In this document: positions 31,270 through 43,200 of the stretch, in pieces
Position numbering within the stretch: the first letter of the stretch is position 1
Layout of the letters: every line of letters begins with the position of its first letter
From: Norana najaformis
Lineage: Eukaryota; Annelida; Clitellata; Crassiclitellata; Hormogastridae
Direction: 5' to 3'
Length of the DNA stretch: 64,000 nucleotides
Assembly: GCA_964023275.1 (NCBI GenBank)
Contig: OZ029921.1
Coordinates: forward strand, 27,759,230-27,823,229
Program-made: the position numbers and the translations under genes
Notes under the pieces: model-generated
What the model saw: only the letters and a program-made list of their open reading frames with translations
What the model was told of the DNA's origin: nothing
The model's database searches: none

Positions 31270-31545
31270 TTCTTTCACGCGTGCGTCACGGTGACCTGTT
31301 GGTAACGCGTTTGGTCAATGATCATGCTGTTGCGGGTTCGACTCTGTGTAACGACCCTGGGTAATTGTTTGGGAACACTTGCCTCTGTCACCAATGAGTA
31401 TAATTTGGTACCGGCGTAAGCTGGGAAGTAAACGGCATGTCCTGCGATGCATTGGCCCCGTGTCCAGGGCCTTGGGATTCTTCCATTGCCGGCTCAAGGG
31501 CCTGGTAAACGAGATGATCGCCTCCCCTGCGTCTACCTTGTGAGA
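31270..31545 (+). mobile_element. SINE-G, tRNA-derived
   Basis: A-box-like TGACCTGTTGG and B-box-like GGGTTCGACTC are spaced as in a tRNA, then a body with AGCTGGGAAGTAAACGGC and GATGCATTGGCCCCGTGTCC. Not a functional tRNA because no cloverleaf with anticodon arm could be drawn. Confidence 0.5.
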
Positions 31546-32136
31546 TATGGGATACTTTACTTTTTCTATCATGGCCTCGCTTCTTCCCCCGAGCTCCCTA
31601 TGGGGTAATGGACAACACATATGGCCCCTAAAGACCGGAAAAGGCCACATTACAGGCTCTGGAATGGACCGAACACCGAAGGAAGTTTCACCTTCCATTC
31701 GACATCCGCTGAACGAAGACCCGCTGGCAGCTGACTGGTGATTGATTGATTCAACGAACTAATCAGTCGCTTGGTGATACCTGTACTATGGTCCATAGCA
31801 TTAGAGAGTAATGTTTTGCGTTAGCGGGCTTTTGCCTAATTTCCGATGCATCTGTCAACCTTACCGCACCTTACCGGATAACCTTACCGCTCTCTGTGTA
31901 AAATTTAACGAGAGTCAGTTCACGTAAATATTATGTGGCTTGATTAATATGCCTTATACTAGTAAACCAAATGTTGAGTATATGCATACACTCAGTACTG
32001 ATTTATTATGTTATATTGTATTATATACACATATAGGCCTATGTGTGTATATATATATATTGATTAGGTTTAGGCCTATACATAATGGACTTAATTAACA
32101 TTTAATTCAGTCCTTGAAGCAGAAATTAGAGACCGC
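31546..32136. other. intergenic, no gene recognised
   Basis: Unique sequence, then AT-rich with short TATATA runs. Confidence 0.45.
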
Positions 32137-32142
32137 TTTATT
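32137..32142 (-). terminator. polyadenylation signal of the neuropeptide gene
   Basis: AATAAA on the minus strand, about 165 bases past the stop codon. Confidence 0.55.
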
Positions 32143-32302
32143 GAATGCGGGCAGAAGTATATTTAAACAGGTCCAATACCAAGTAGGCCTATAGGTCTAC
32201 GTGTACTGACTACGCATACGACTGGTAAGCATCTGCTGAGTATACGCATACTGTATATGATCGCACATGAAGAGTAACCAGTCTGTTTATGTAGCGCCAG
32301 AT

Positions 32303-33039
32303 CTAACCCATGCGCAACAGGTCGACCGGCCTTTTACCCATCCTCAGCAAATTGACCGGCCTCTTTCCCATTCGTAGTAGGTCGACCGGCCTCTTGCCCA
32401 TCCGCAGCAGATTAACCGGTCTCTTTCCCATCCTCAGCAACCCTACTGGTCGCTTGCCCATCCTCAGCAGCTCCACAGGCCTCTTGCCCATCCTTAGCAT
32501 CTCGTCGGCACGCCTTCCCAAGTCGTCGGCATCGTCGTCTCTCGATTCGTCATCAAAGTCAATCGACTCCCGATCGAAATTCTTCGCAGCCCCCTCCTCC
32601 GATTGATCACCTCTTCCCATTCTTAGAATCCCAACGGGACGTTTCCCCATCCGCAGCATACCTACATTCCTCTTTTCCTGCTCATCCAAGTCCCCCTCTT
32701 CCAACTTTCCATCCGCGAAATACGATGCTTCGTTTTCGATTGATAATTCGCTCCGCCCATTTGACCCTTGATCCCGCCCATTTGATCCTTGATCCCGCCC
32801 ACTTGACCTATGATCCTCAGCGTCGGACCACCGTGGAGCAGGAAAGAATTCCGTTTCGAGTTTTTCCTTTCCAGTTCCGGGTGTGAGAAGTGGCGTCGAA
32901 TCGACAACCTCTTGGATGACGTTCAGCGGAAAGTCCCCTCTCGTTGAGGTTTCCGGGTCGCTGGCCTGACTTTCTCTGCACCGACTGACCTGTTCTGGAA
33001 CCGGAAATAATTTCTCTTCAAAGCCTTTGCATCGCAAGC
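32303..33039 (-). CDS. myomodulin-like (LRM-amide) neuropeptide precursor, last exon
   Basis: Reading leftward from an acceptor (CTGTTTCAG, AG at 33041-33040) there is an open exon of about 245 codons to TAG at 32305-32303. The first 110 residues are an acidic spacer with three GRDQGSN-like 7-residue repeats. Then come nine LRM-Gly peptides: NVGMLRMG after KR; PVGILRMG with a single Arg after it; ADEMLRMG after RR; and a run of PVELLRMG, PVGLLRMG, PVNLLRMG, PVDLLRMG, PVNLLRMG and PVDLLRMG separated by KR. Prohormone convertase would cut at KR, and the Gly would become a C-terminal amide. The LRM-amide end and 7-residue length fit the myomodulin family, known neuromuscular modulators in molluscs and annelids. 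The exon lacks a signal peptide, which must lie in an upstream exon on the minus strand (above 33039); none could be identified. Confidence 0.85.
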
Positions 33040-35180
33040 CTGAAACAGCACAACCATGAGTATAGGGTAAAAATTAAATGGTTCGATTTCGCTATAACTA
33101 CAAGTTACCAGCTACGCTGTTAGATTATTAGGCTGGGCGAGGAGGCCTATAACAAGGAGCCCTGTAATAGCAGCCGCAGCAAAGGTCTTGGACAGAGCTA
33201 AACACCGATATTTACATAACACCTGACTTTTGTCAGTAAAGTTACTTTTTTACTAATTATTTTAAAGTAATATTCATAACAAGTGACGGAATAGTGTTCG
33301 GAGTCTGATATAGGCCCCCAGCAAGGAAACTCAGGCCTACCACGCTTTTTCAGGTGCCCTAGTGGTTAGGGGCTTCGAGCCTTGGGCGTTCGCTGTCCTA
33401 ATCCCTCTCATTTGTCATCCGGTTACAGGACCCCCTGGTTTAAAAAGTCGCCTACGCGGCAGGAAGAGGGAGAGGGAGGGAAGAAAACAGAGAAGCTATT
33501 GTCACATGAATATAGGCGATTCCAAAATAATCAGCAATGCAACTTGAAGATCGTGCGCACGCTTTGAACTCGATTGCTCTAGAATAAGTCTAGAGTCCAG
33601 ACCACTCTTTAAAACAAAAGGCGATTTTTAAAACCCAAAGAATCTCAGATGTCTCTGTTACGTGTAGGCCACAGATTTGACCAATCAGTAGGTCTACCGC
33701 TTCTAATCCTCTATCCTGACTTCTAAGCTTCTCTGTAACAAAATATGCGGTTTTTAAAATTCAGTTTATTAAAATAGAATTTCAGACATCCATATTATGT
33801 GTATGTTACAGATTCGAGCAATCAGTTCCGCAACTGTGTGAAACTGAGCAGGCCAAATAATCAGCTTTGACTGGATCATAAGAGTGAGAGAACCATCCCA
33901 TATTCCAGACTGGAGCAGGTCAGTCAACGATAGCCTGCTTTCTGGGAGCCGACCCATTTCGTCCTTCGAGTGTGATTATCACTCATTTATCTGCGTGGAA
34001 TGCTTTCACCTCTTTACAGCCGGATCCGAAGATAAGGTCGCTCGCTGATGTGCGACTCATCCCACATATCTAATGGAAATATCTCGTAGGTATACACGTG
34101 CGTAATCATTCCCTGCCACGCCTAATCGTGACTTACTGCAGCGACATCGAAAAGAAAATGCGCTAAAGCAGAGCGTCTCTGCAAATGGCGTCCGTCGGCT
34201 GGCCTAGCGAGGCCGGTCTATGCCTAATGCTGCTCGACCTGGCCGTCTTTTGTACTTTTATTTGCCTAATAGATCAAAACTGATAAAGAGAAGATAGTTT
34301 ACGAATCGAAAGTCATCCATTCTTGTTCCGGTGATGTGCCTGGCGTTCTCGACCGAAGCTGAAATCGTCGGCTACTTAATCACACGGTCTAGTCTTTGAC
34401 CGGAAGGGTTGATTACACGAGGTGATGGTTTACGAGGTCGTTAGGTCTATACAAGATCGTGCCTTCTATAGCGCCCGTTAAACGACGGGTTCCGCCATAA
34501 ACCACTTGCAACTGGGTCTTTGTATATTAGATGGATCTCGCAAAATGTGGAAAACAGACACGGTACCGCTGTGTGCAAAGATCAACGATGGCGTCAGTAA
34601 TCTAAACCGATGATTTCTGCAGCGCTTGCATAGTAATAAGCGCAGCATGATAAACAGATATTACAATACGCCGAGAAGTGGAATAAACAGGAGTTGCTGC
34701 GGCTGTCGAAGACACAGTGCCAGTAAAACATCATCGAAGATGTAGTGGCATTTCATCCACTGAAATGTTCTGTGTAGGCAACGACTGTGTTGAAGAGCGA
34801 TGCTTCCGAGAGTCTAGTTTCAAGGGGGTAGGGAAAGAAGGAGGGAGGGTAAGAGAACAGAGCTTCGGATTGTGCATAGAATTTCTAGGCTACGTGTAGG
34901 CTAGTCACGGCAACTGAATGGTAGACCTATAGGCGACATACCTTAAGAATACGCCCTATTGGAAATGAGCTTGCACCTCTGTAAGCCTAAAGCACTGTAG
35001 GCTACTGATTTAGCTGACTAACACAACGAATTTGGCGATGAACTTTTCGACCTGAACCGAGCAGATATTTTTCGCGCTGGTACCTTTTTGCGAAGTTCGT
35101 TTGCTTCGTCTGCTGGAATTCGTCCTAAACAGACGCTTCTATCTATTTTAGGCTATCTATTGTTGTCCAATTCAAAACAC
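33040..35180. other. probable 5' intron of the neuropeptide gene and spacer
   Basis: Mostly unique sequence. A tRNA-head-like CCTAGTGGTTAGGGG lies near 33358. A 32-codon plus-strand frame at 34184-34282 (starts MASVGWPSEAGLCLMLLDLA, Kozak-like CAAATGG) encodes a hydrophobic stretch but has no other support. No neuropeptide first exon recognised. Confidence 0.35.
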
Positions 35181-35184
35181 CACC

Positions 35185-35359
35185 CGAGCGTAGCTGCCAC
35201 GCTCTCTCTGCATGACTTTTGCATCTTGACCTGGAACTGAACCATTTTGCCTATCGATTTTGTTTTGACTGAGCACCCGTGAGTAGGCTGGTCCCCGTGA
35301 CGTGGCTTTCATTGAGCGCTGTAGAAATCCCGGAATTACGATTACGATTACGACTATTC
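35185..35359 (+). mobile_element. LINE-A 3' end
   Basis: TAGCTGCCACGCTCTCTCTG through GACCTGGAACTGAACC to GCGCTGTAGAAATCCCGGAA and ATTACGATTACGATTACG. Confidence 0.8.
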
Positions 35360-36026
35360 GCTCAAACGAAGTGTAGCCTATGGGCTTTGATTGATACACG
35401 TAGTATGTGTAGGCTAGGCGCTTTTCTGCCATGCAGTGTTCATTTGCCGAAGGGATAAGGAGGATTCGACTCCCGTAGGCTAATCGTCAACCCCAAACCG
35501 CGATGAAAACATCGGTGCAGGGAGCACTCTGTGCAGTAGATTTACGCATGCGTAGGTCTCCATTGCATTGCATACAGATAGGCGTTCGTTACAGGTTTGG
35601 ATTTACTTGGCGCCCGAGAATGTTCAAGCGCTCCAGGTTAAAGTCCTGCTCCCATTCTTGATCAAGAAGGTTTAGGTGGGGTGTTGGATTTCACTCCCTG
35701 TCATGCAAACCCCTGTCATTTACCCACATATTACAACGCAGAAGTCAAATTGTCAATAGAAGTTTTAAGAGCTTGGCCTAGAGCCATAAAACCCTCTCGG
35801 ACCTCGGAAACTTAACGACGGGATCATAACTCAACTAGGCCTACTCTAGTTTTGATTGAAGAGTTCATGCTGCTATGAGATATACTCTATCCCCCGGCAA
35901 TCATCAGTCGCTCGAGCACAAAATCACCATTTAATATAGGCAACGTTTTGATTTTGTACAAAAAAATTAAAATACGGTTTAAAATCATTGGCGATCGAGG
36001 CTCGATTTGTCGTGGGATGTCCGACG

Positions 36027-36178
36027 ACTGTAAGCATCAGATTCAGTTCCAGGTCAATATCCAAGTGTCAGGTATAGGCAGACGGTCATTCGGCTACGGT
36101 GGATGGTGTTTGAAATTGGAGCTGCAAGATAGATAAGGGGAAGAGGACGAATCAGGATGGAATTTATTGAAGAGGAGT
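36027..36178 (-). mobile_element. LINE-A internal fragment
   Basis: GTTCCAGGTCAATATCCAAG through GAAGAGGAGTGG aligns with the 5' half of the 57843-58210 copy. The ATTACG tail is missing. Confidence 0.7.
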
Positions 36179-36300
36179 GGACGGACATACGGATGGACTG
36201 ACTTACGGATGGACGGTCGAACAAACGAATGAATAAATAAATGGAGTAATGGATGGACGGATGAATGAACGGATGGACGGAAAGAAAATGAAGGAAAGGA
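36172..36300. repeat. degenerate (GGAY)n tetranucleotide repeat
   Basis: GGATGGAC, GAATGAAT and ACGGATGG words recur irregularly. Confidence 0.8.
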
Positions 36301-37205
36301 GGATTGGTGGATTGACGTTGCGTCACTGAAATCATTTTCATTTTTGCATCAGTCGATTTATCGATCTCTCCATCGGAGGAAAAGAATCGATAATCCGAGG
36401 ACAACGGCCTCGAGTATAAACCCGAGGGGCTATAAACTCTGGTAAAAAAGTTTCTGATTGATTCGTAATATCAACCAAAGATTTTCCGTCGGAAGTGATT
36501 GCAAAATAATGGCATATGCTGATTGGCAGCGATTTTCCTTCGTGTCTTATTCGATGGTATTGTAAATAATAATAATCTAAACAGTCCTTGTCTCAATGCA
36601 ATTGTCTCCGTCAATACTCGACCAAAAATGCACAGTGATATGCAAATTACTCTGCTATAATACATAATACCGATGCAGTAACAGAAAATATTCAGTTATT
36701 AATAAGAACATTATTCATTTATTCATCATTGTGTTTTATTCTGGAAGCGTGTTAGTGTACAAGCGTTCAAGTACGTGAGCTTATTTCTTCTGTATGTCCT
36801 TTATGTGTCCCATTCAGAGTCAACGAAGCATTTGTCCCTGAGTCGGATAATGGAATCTTTAAAATATGTAGACTCTCAGACAGAAAGGAAACCATTTGTC
36901 CGAGGAATCACCGCCATCAGCCACCGCTGCCGCTAAGCCCTCAAGTCGCTAGGAGTCGCTAAGCTATCGACCGCTAGCGACTCTGTTCATTTAAGACTGT
37001 TTATTTTTAAATCGCCATTTCCAAGTTTCGATTTGAACGCACTCGGCATCAGGCAATAGCTACACTTGCATAGGTAGGCTACGAATCACATGCAACAGTT
37101 TAACAAGTCTGACAATCAATCGATGTCTTATTCACCAGTTTATTACTTACTTACTTACTGCCTGCCTGAGCGGTGCCTGTTACTAGAGAGTGACAAAGCG
37201 ACAGA
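36301..37205. other. intergenic, no gene recognised
   Basis: AT-rich unique sequence. Confidence 0.45.
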
Positions 37206-37207
37206 AA

Positions 37208-37355
37208 TTTTCTCCATCCCCACCCCATTCCCGTGGGTCTGTTCCCATCCCGACCCCATCCCATCAGGTCAGTCCCCATCCCCATCAGGTCTGTCCCCAT
37301 CCCCATCCCATCCCCATCAGGTCTGTCCCCGTCCCCATCCCCATCCCCATCACAG
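37208..37355. repeat. CCCCATCC-rich tandem repeat
   Basis: CCCATCCCCATCAGGTCTGT and shorter CCCCAT units, very C-rich on the plus strand. Confidence 0.9.
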
Positions 37356-37637
37356 TGAAGCAAAAAACAACGAAATGTTTACACATGTTTTTGAAAATGA
37401 CATTATCTCCGGAACTACAGTATTTGGAATATTTGCATAAATGATGTACCAAATACCAATTTAAACAAAACTGAATCCACTATTAGACAAACAAAAACCG
37501 GAAATGTGAAAATGCCACTTGATCCCTGTTGTCAGAGAGGGTCACATAATTATATGTATATAATGTAATCTTGATAGGTCATATAGCAGATAATACTTCA
37601 AAAATGTTCGTCATTTATTTGGTCATTACATTTGGTT

Positions 37638-38370
37638 TTAGTCAGATAGCACTGCAATAAAGAATGGTCTTATTTCTTACGTCAAATATCACTGCAATAG
37701 AGAGTGGTCTTATTTCTTACGTCAAATATCACTGCAATAGAGAGTGGTCTTATTTCTTACGTCAAATATCACTGCAATAGAGAGTGGTCTTATTTCTTAC
37801 GTCAAATAGCACTGCAATAAAGAATGGTCTTATTTCTTACGTCAAATATCACTGCAATAGAGAGTGGTCTTTTTTCTTACGTCAAATATCACTGCAATAG
37901 AGAGTGGTCTTATTTCTTACGTCAAATAGCACTGCAATAAAGAATGGTCTTATTTCTTACGTCAAATAGCACTGCAATAGAGAGTGATCTTATTTCTTAC
38001 GTCAAATATCACTGCAATAGAGAGTGGCCTTATTTCTTACGTCAAATATCACTGCAATAGAGAGTGGTCTTATTTCTTACGTCAAATATCACTGCAATAG
38101 AGAGTGATCTTATTTCTTACGTCTAATATCACTGCAATAGAGAGTGGTCTTATTTCTTACGTCAAATATCACTGCAATAGAGAGTGGTCTTATTTCTTAC
38201 GTCAACTATCACTGCAATAGAGAGTGGTCTTATTTCTTACGTCAACTATCACTGCAATAGAGAGCGGTCTTATTTCTTATGTCAAATATCACTGCAATTA
38301 AGAGGGGTCTTATTTCTGAGCTTAAATATCAATGCAGTGAAGAGTGGTCTTGCTTAAGGTCAAATATCAA
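37638..38370. repeat. 40-bp minisatellite, about 18 units
   Basis: Unit GTCAAATATCACTGCAATAG followed by AGAGTGGTCTTATTTCTTAC, in exact 40-bp register from 37681. Variants alternate AATATC/AATAGC and AGAGAGTG/AAAGAATG. It decays at the right end. Contiguous copies with no unique spacers. Confidence 0.98.
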
Positions 38371-39345
38371 TGCAATAGCATTCTTATGCACTTTTTAACC
38401 CATGGAGTAAAAGAAGTCCATCGACAGTATCTGGATGCGGCTGTGTCTATCCTCTCACTCTCTAGTAGTCAAGCACAACCAGGACAGAAAATGATTTAGT
38501 TTATCACAAGGAAGGCATGAGAGTTATAAATTAATAACCTATAAGTTTGAACTGACTTGCTTATCAAGTAGATCAAGAATCAATCAACAAGGTTACTAGC
38601 GGTAGTTTCACAAAATTTAGTTGTCGAATTTGCGCTTCGCGAAACTTCAAGAAGCCTAAGTAACCCTGAGGCCAATTAATTGCTAATTAGTGGGCATAAT
38701 AAATATCACCTTACCCTAGAAGCCGAAATAATTATCTTAATAGGGAAGAAACCGTTAGAATTTGTCTTTAGTGTGATTCAAATGCCTACCGTAGAAAGCC
38801 TTGAAAGCGAGAAGCCAGTAGATGTACTTGATGGCCTTCGAGTTCATCGTTACCGCTGGATGTCGGCTGCTGCTGCTGCTATTACAGACAGACCTGTCGT
38901 CGAATTGTCTTCCTCTTTGTCCTTGTCGCTGATAGTTGACTCCCGCTGCTGCTGCTGATGCTGTCTGCTTGAAATTCACCGAGCGAGTGATCGGTGCCAC
39001 AGAAGGGCGATCCTTTTATGTCCTCCATCGAACCATAACTTAGGATTTAGACAATGCGAAATGTCATTGTCGCCAGAATGAACTACGCCTTCCGTCTCTC
39101 TTTACACAGACTGTGGAAACCAATGTCTGATGATAGCAAATACTGCTGTACTGGGCACTAAGAAGAAAAAGAGCAGTCCCTTTGCTAATCCCAAGAGTCA
39201 CTGATGGATATGAAGTACTAGCGACCTCAATTTTCTTGGCTTCGGTATACGAGGGCGGGTGGCCAGTTCCCACCGACAGTATACGATCAGCATGATCATT
39301 TTAGGGCTTCGATTCAGCATTAATCTATTCAGAAAATCAGACCTG
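38371..39345. other. intergenic, CAG/CTG-rich patch, no supported gene
   Basis: Short GCTGCTGCT runs at 38865-38960 create Ala/Ser or Gln-rich frames on both strands. No splice context or domain supports a gene. Confidence 0.4.
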
Positions 39346-39353
39346 TACTTGCT

Positions 39354-39410
39354 CTTAAGTTATGTACTTTTTACTGATGAAAGACAATGCCCACGTGCAC
39401 TTAACAATGG
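39354..39410. repeat. dispersed repeat shared with 43755-43930
   Basis: TATGTACTTTTTACTGATGA then AAGACAATGCCCACGTGCAC and TTAACAATG match 43875-43928 almost exactly. Confidence 0.8.
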
Positions 39411-40189
39411 AAAACGCGTACGCAGTTGAAGTAGACCTGACTGAATTCATCGGAACGTGAAGCTCAGCTGATGGAAAACGGCAACAGTTGTGACGAAACA
39501 AACATACAAACCACTGTGGCCTAATCATAAGTACATTTGTCTGGCCAACTTCAAGTGCCAATCTATGCTCTCTTATAAAGCACCGAGTGAGCTTAACCAC
39601 CCGCATTTTGACCACATTTCCATCTGTTGCTTCCAGACATCACTTGTAAGATGGTTGGTATGCATCTTCAGACGAAAGACTCGCATGTGCGCGAAACGGC
39701 TGCCTGTACAAAGACATCCTATCTCATGCACACTCAACCACCCACCCAACACACAGACATACACACATCACACATGCTCGCGAGCGCACCCATACATGTA
39801 CAGCTACATCCTGCATGGAGATTTACACAGACCAAGCTCGAAGTTGAATGGAAACCAAACAGGCACGGTTACATAGTAGAAAAACACCGAAAAGAACTTA
39901 TTGTCTGGTTCCAAGTTGGCCACAGTAGTCTATGGATAATCTTGCCATAGTTATGGGCTCTTTTGCTAACAGACATCAGTCTTCCTAGTCGAACGACACA
40001 GGGCTACGCAGAGAAAGACACAAACAAAAGCCCATTGCGAGACACGCAGACATACGAAACCTTTACAGTAGCCATATTGTAACTTTTGATACTCGTTAAA
40101 CCTTATCTTCAAAGAAATCCGTGTTTAAACAGAAACCAGTTACAGCAATATCTTAAAAATAGATTGATCGAACAGTGACCTGATAAAAA

Positions 40190-40655
40190 CAAGGGCGGAT
40201 TCAGGACTTCAGCATAAAAGGGGTCACATGGCGAGCGCGGAGCGCGAATTTTGTATGAAAGTCTAGGGCGTAGCTCCAATAAGATCCAGGGGCAAAGCCC
40301 CTGATGGGGATTAGGGGGTGAAGCTAATAATTTGTATTTATACTCTATCGTTTCCAAAACAAAGGTATAATTTCTTTTCATAATTTAACAGACTGTGCAG
40401 AGTAGTCAAATTCTGATACTTATATACAGGGATCTGTGAACATCTGATATGTCTACATAAAACAGAACAGACTGACACAGGACTCAGTCATAACACATCA
40501 CTCCGGTTTAGTAGATACAGCCAATCTGCATTTCCACTCTTTCCGTTCTACTGAGACCTTTAGGTTTCTGGGTTCAGAGGGTAACGAAAATTAGCCTAGT
40601 AATCTACTCCAAAGATGGATGTATAAATGTTATATATATATATACATATATATAT

Positions 40656-40702
<47 letters not shown>

Positions 40703-40981
40703 GAACAGAGCTCAATATTAGGGAAAATAGTTCAACTACCTAAGTAATATAATCTGCACGTGCATACATACCTGAACCGAAGAAATATGATGTTGGTAAA
40801 TCGTCTACACCATGATGTCTGTTGTAAAATGAATGGACCCGAAAATTCGCCATTTGTTGTATTTTTCTAGCATTGTTTTAAGATTTCGCTTTGTATTCTA
40901 GCCCTATAGTTTTGGTCTTCCATCCAACACTGCAGGCGACGTGGGCCCTGGCTCCCCGGTCCTCCTAGATCCGCCCTTGGT
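40190..40981. mobile_element. non-autonomous DNA transposon, hAT-like ends
   Basis: The left end CAAGGGCGGATTCAGGA and the right end TCCTAGATCCGCCCTTG are inverted repeats. Next to the left end is GCGAGCGCGGAGCGCGAA and an AGGGGCAAAGCCCCT hairpin. No clear target duplication; no transposase. A TATA/(CAGA)n microsatellite sits inside at 40632-40702. Confidence 0.5.
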
Positions 40982-41489
40982 CATTAAATGAAATTTTGCA
41001 AGCCCGGTAGGATGCAACAGACAACACACGTATGGCAACTCCATTTTCCCAATGCAGCTGGTAATTGAGTGATTAGCCCTTTCTCCAGTTGGTCCGTAAT
41101 CCATTTGCTCTTCGATGATACGTTCGTGTTGCCTTTGCAGAAAATTACAGATGAATTGTTTCAACTGTTTATCTAAATTATCGTGGACATTGACAAAGTT
41201 CTTTCAGTTCCGTTCCTAGAAAATCACTGTTTATGTTTCTGAAATTAATCTCCATGTTCCAAATAAAACAAATCATGATATACCGAACTATTTAGGTAAA
41301 GAAAATCACGAGCATAGTCAGTCTAATGCGACGACTTCCCCTTACAGTATTCGCCTCGAACTACCTTCAGTAAGTGCAACGAACAAATCTGAATAAAGTA
41401 ATTGGCAAGTACATAACATTATACTGTAAGTTCACATAATAGGCTAAGCTTTGGTTCATCTTCGTCGTCGTCAAAATCATCATCGTCAT

Positions 41490-41625
41490 CAGTTATTGCA
41501 CCGATGATCATTCACGTTTAAACTTAAGACACATCTCTTCCAACTTGTTTACCCACCCTAGCCTGGCTTCTAGTTTCTCTATCTGTCGGAATTCGACCCA
41601 GTTTTTCCAACGCTAAATTAAATTA
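41490..41625 (+). mobile_element. LINE-C 3' ORF remnant
   Basis: Encodes pieces FKLKTHLFQLVYP-like and SLASSFSICRNSTQF; the same text appears on the minus strand at 42950-43030. Confidence 0.65.
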
Positions 41626-42318
41626 TCATTGAACTTAATATCTTGATCTTTGGTTAAACATGGCGGCTGGTTTTCAAAAATGTTCGATTATATAAAAAAA
41701 ATTTTAACAAATAAATAAGATTCGATTAAATTTACAGAATGGCTAACTTTTTAAGTCTAAATCTACCTAAAAGTATGCATTAGATAATCTAAACTGTTTT
41801 CTACTAGTCGAGACTAAATTTAAATAGCAGAATGTCAAAGAAGAAGTTAAAAGTTTGTTCACTTTCCCCGTCGGCATAAGGAATGGCGACGTCTCCCAAG
41901 CACGGCTACAAAATTTAAATGATAATCAAACAGTTATAACCAAAGAATTAATTGGGTTTAATTTGGCTAAACTGCAAAGTTTAGGCCTAAATGATAACAA
42001 GATGGCCGAAATCGTTATTTATAAAGGTGGCTAGCAAACATTCGCAAGATGGTGTGACTAACTTGTGAGAGAGATGCAAAGGATAACATCTTGAAGCGAA
42101 GTAAGTCTATAGCAACGACGTTTTCTTGCAGCACAATAATCCACTGCAGAAGAAGAGATCCCAGGGGGGCAGGGTCAGGGATAGGGACATATCCACCTCT
42201 GTCGGCATCTGCCATTAAGTGAGGTGTTACACAATATGTTTGTTTCAATAATACTGACTGTATTTTAGTGTCAGTCTTTCATAAGTCTCGCTTTAAGAAT
42301 ATTAAGGGGCCTCGTCTT
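41626..42318. other. intergenic, no gene recognised
   Basis: AT-rich unique sequence. Confidence 0.45.
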
Positions 42319-42319
42319 C

Positions 42320-42538
42320 CCGCCACTTCTTCCCCTTATCTATCCTGCAGATCCAATTCCAAGCACCACCCGCCGTAGCCGTCTGATTGCCTGCCTGCCT
42401 GACTCTTTTATTTTGACCTGGAACCGAACCCTTCTTGCCTATCGATTTTGTTTTGACTTAGCGCCTGTGAATAAGCTTGTACCCGCGATTTGACTTTCGT
42501 TAGGTGCTGTAGAAATTTCGAGATTACGATTACGATAA
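42320..42538 (+). mobile_element. LINE-A 3' end
   Basis: CCTATCTTTCC-like start through GACCTGGAACCGAACCC and ATCGATTTTGTTTTGACTTA to GTGCTGTAGAAATTTCGAGA and ATTACGATTACG. Confidence 0.82.
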
Positions 42539-42844
42539 GGGGCCTGTTAAGGGACCTGGGTTAAACGTATAATCACCACTGAGAAATGATCTGTGAAGTT
42601 TCATTTTTTAAAGTATTCCCTCGTCTTACTAACAAGGTCACCGTCACTGATAATCATTTTACTCTTTGCTGTGAATTTGCCTTGACCATTGCGCTAAACT
42701 ATAATATGACTCTTCGCATTGGCCACCCCAGAAATGTGTGATGTAGGGCAAGGTGAGTTTTGGTGAGGTTAGTTATTGTGACTACAAGGCGAGGCAAGGT
42801 CACTATGTGTCGAGGCGAGTTAAGACGATTAGCAGATGTGATTC

Positions 42845-43075
42845 TATGTTCTGAAGTATCTAATCTAATTTAAAGACTTCTATAACTCTGTTATCATAAT
42901 GCCCAAGGCATCAGTCGATGGTCGCTTCAAGTAAAAAACTCATAATCCATTAGAGAAACCGGGTCGAATTCCAATAGGTAAGAGAAACCAGAAGCCAGGC
43001 TTCTGTGGGTAAGCAAGTTGAAACAGGATGAAAATATATTCACACGAACATTGTCAGGTAGTGTAAAGCAACATA
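42845..43075 (-). mobile_element. LINE-C 3' end with ORF2 C-terminus remnant
   Basis: Minus-strand reading gives LFQLAYPQKPGFWFLLPIGI-like C-terminus, then the 3' end GCGACCATCGACTGATGCCT and TTATAGAAGTCTTTAAATTA. Confidence 0.7.
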
Positions 43076-43200
43076 AAAGAGGAGACAGACAGACAGCAAC
43101 ACAGAGACATACAGAGAGAAACACAGAGACATAGAGAGACATAAAGAGAGACAGAGAGAGAAGAGAGAGACAGAAACACGAGAGAGAGAGAGAGACAATG
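43076..43200. repeat. GAGACA/GAGA-rich low-complexity tract
   Basis: GACAGACAG and GAGAGAGA runs. Confidence 0.85.

Noticed and set aside
33030-33037. Translation start of the neuropeptide precursor at the 5' edge of the exon
   Set aside because: The first in-frame codon is TTG and a CTGTTTCAG acceptor lies just before; a signal peptide must come from another exon.
34184-34282. Small membrane peptide gene
   Set aside because: Only 32 codons with no splice, domain or conservation support; similarity to the exon at 12045-12262 is too short to rely on.
36471-36665. Minus-strand frame beginning MYYSRVICISLCIFG as the missing signal-peptide exon
   Set aside because: An Arg interrupts the hydrophobic core and no donor in the required phase (one base left over) follows.
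37638-38370. CRISPR-like array
   Set aside because: Units are contiguous 40-bp copies with no unique spacers, in a eukaryotic context.
38680-39000. Coding exon with Ala/Ser or Gln-rich translation
   Set aside because: Open frames on both strands come from CAG/CTG runs; no splice pair or domain.
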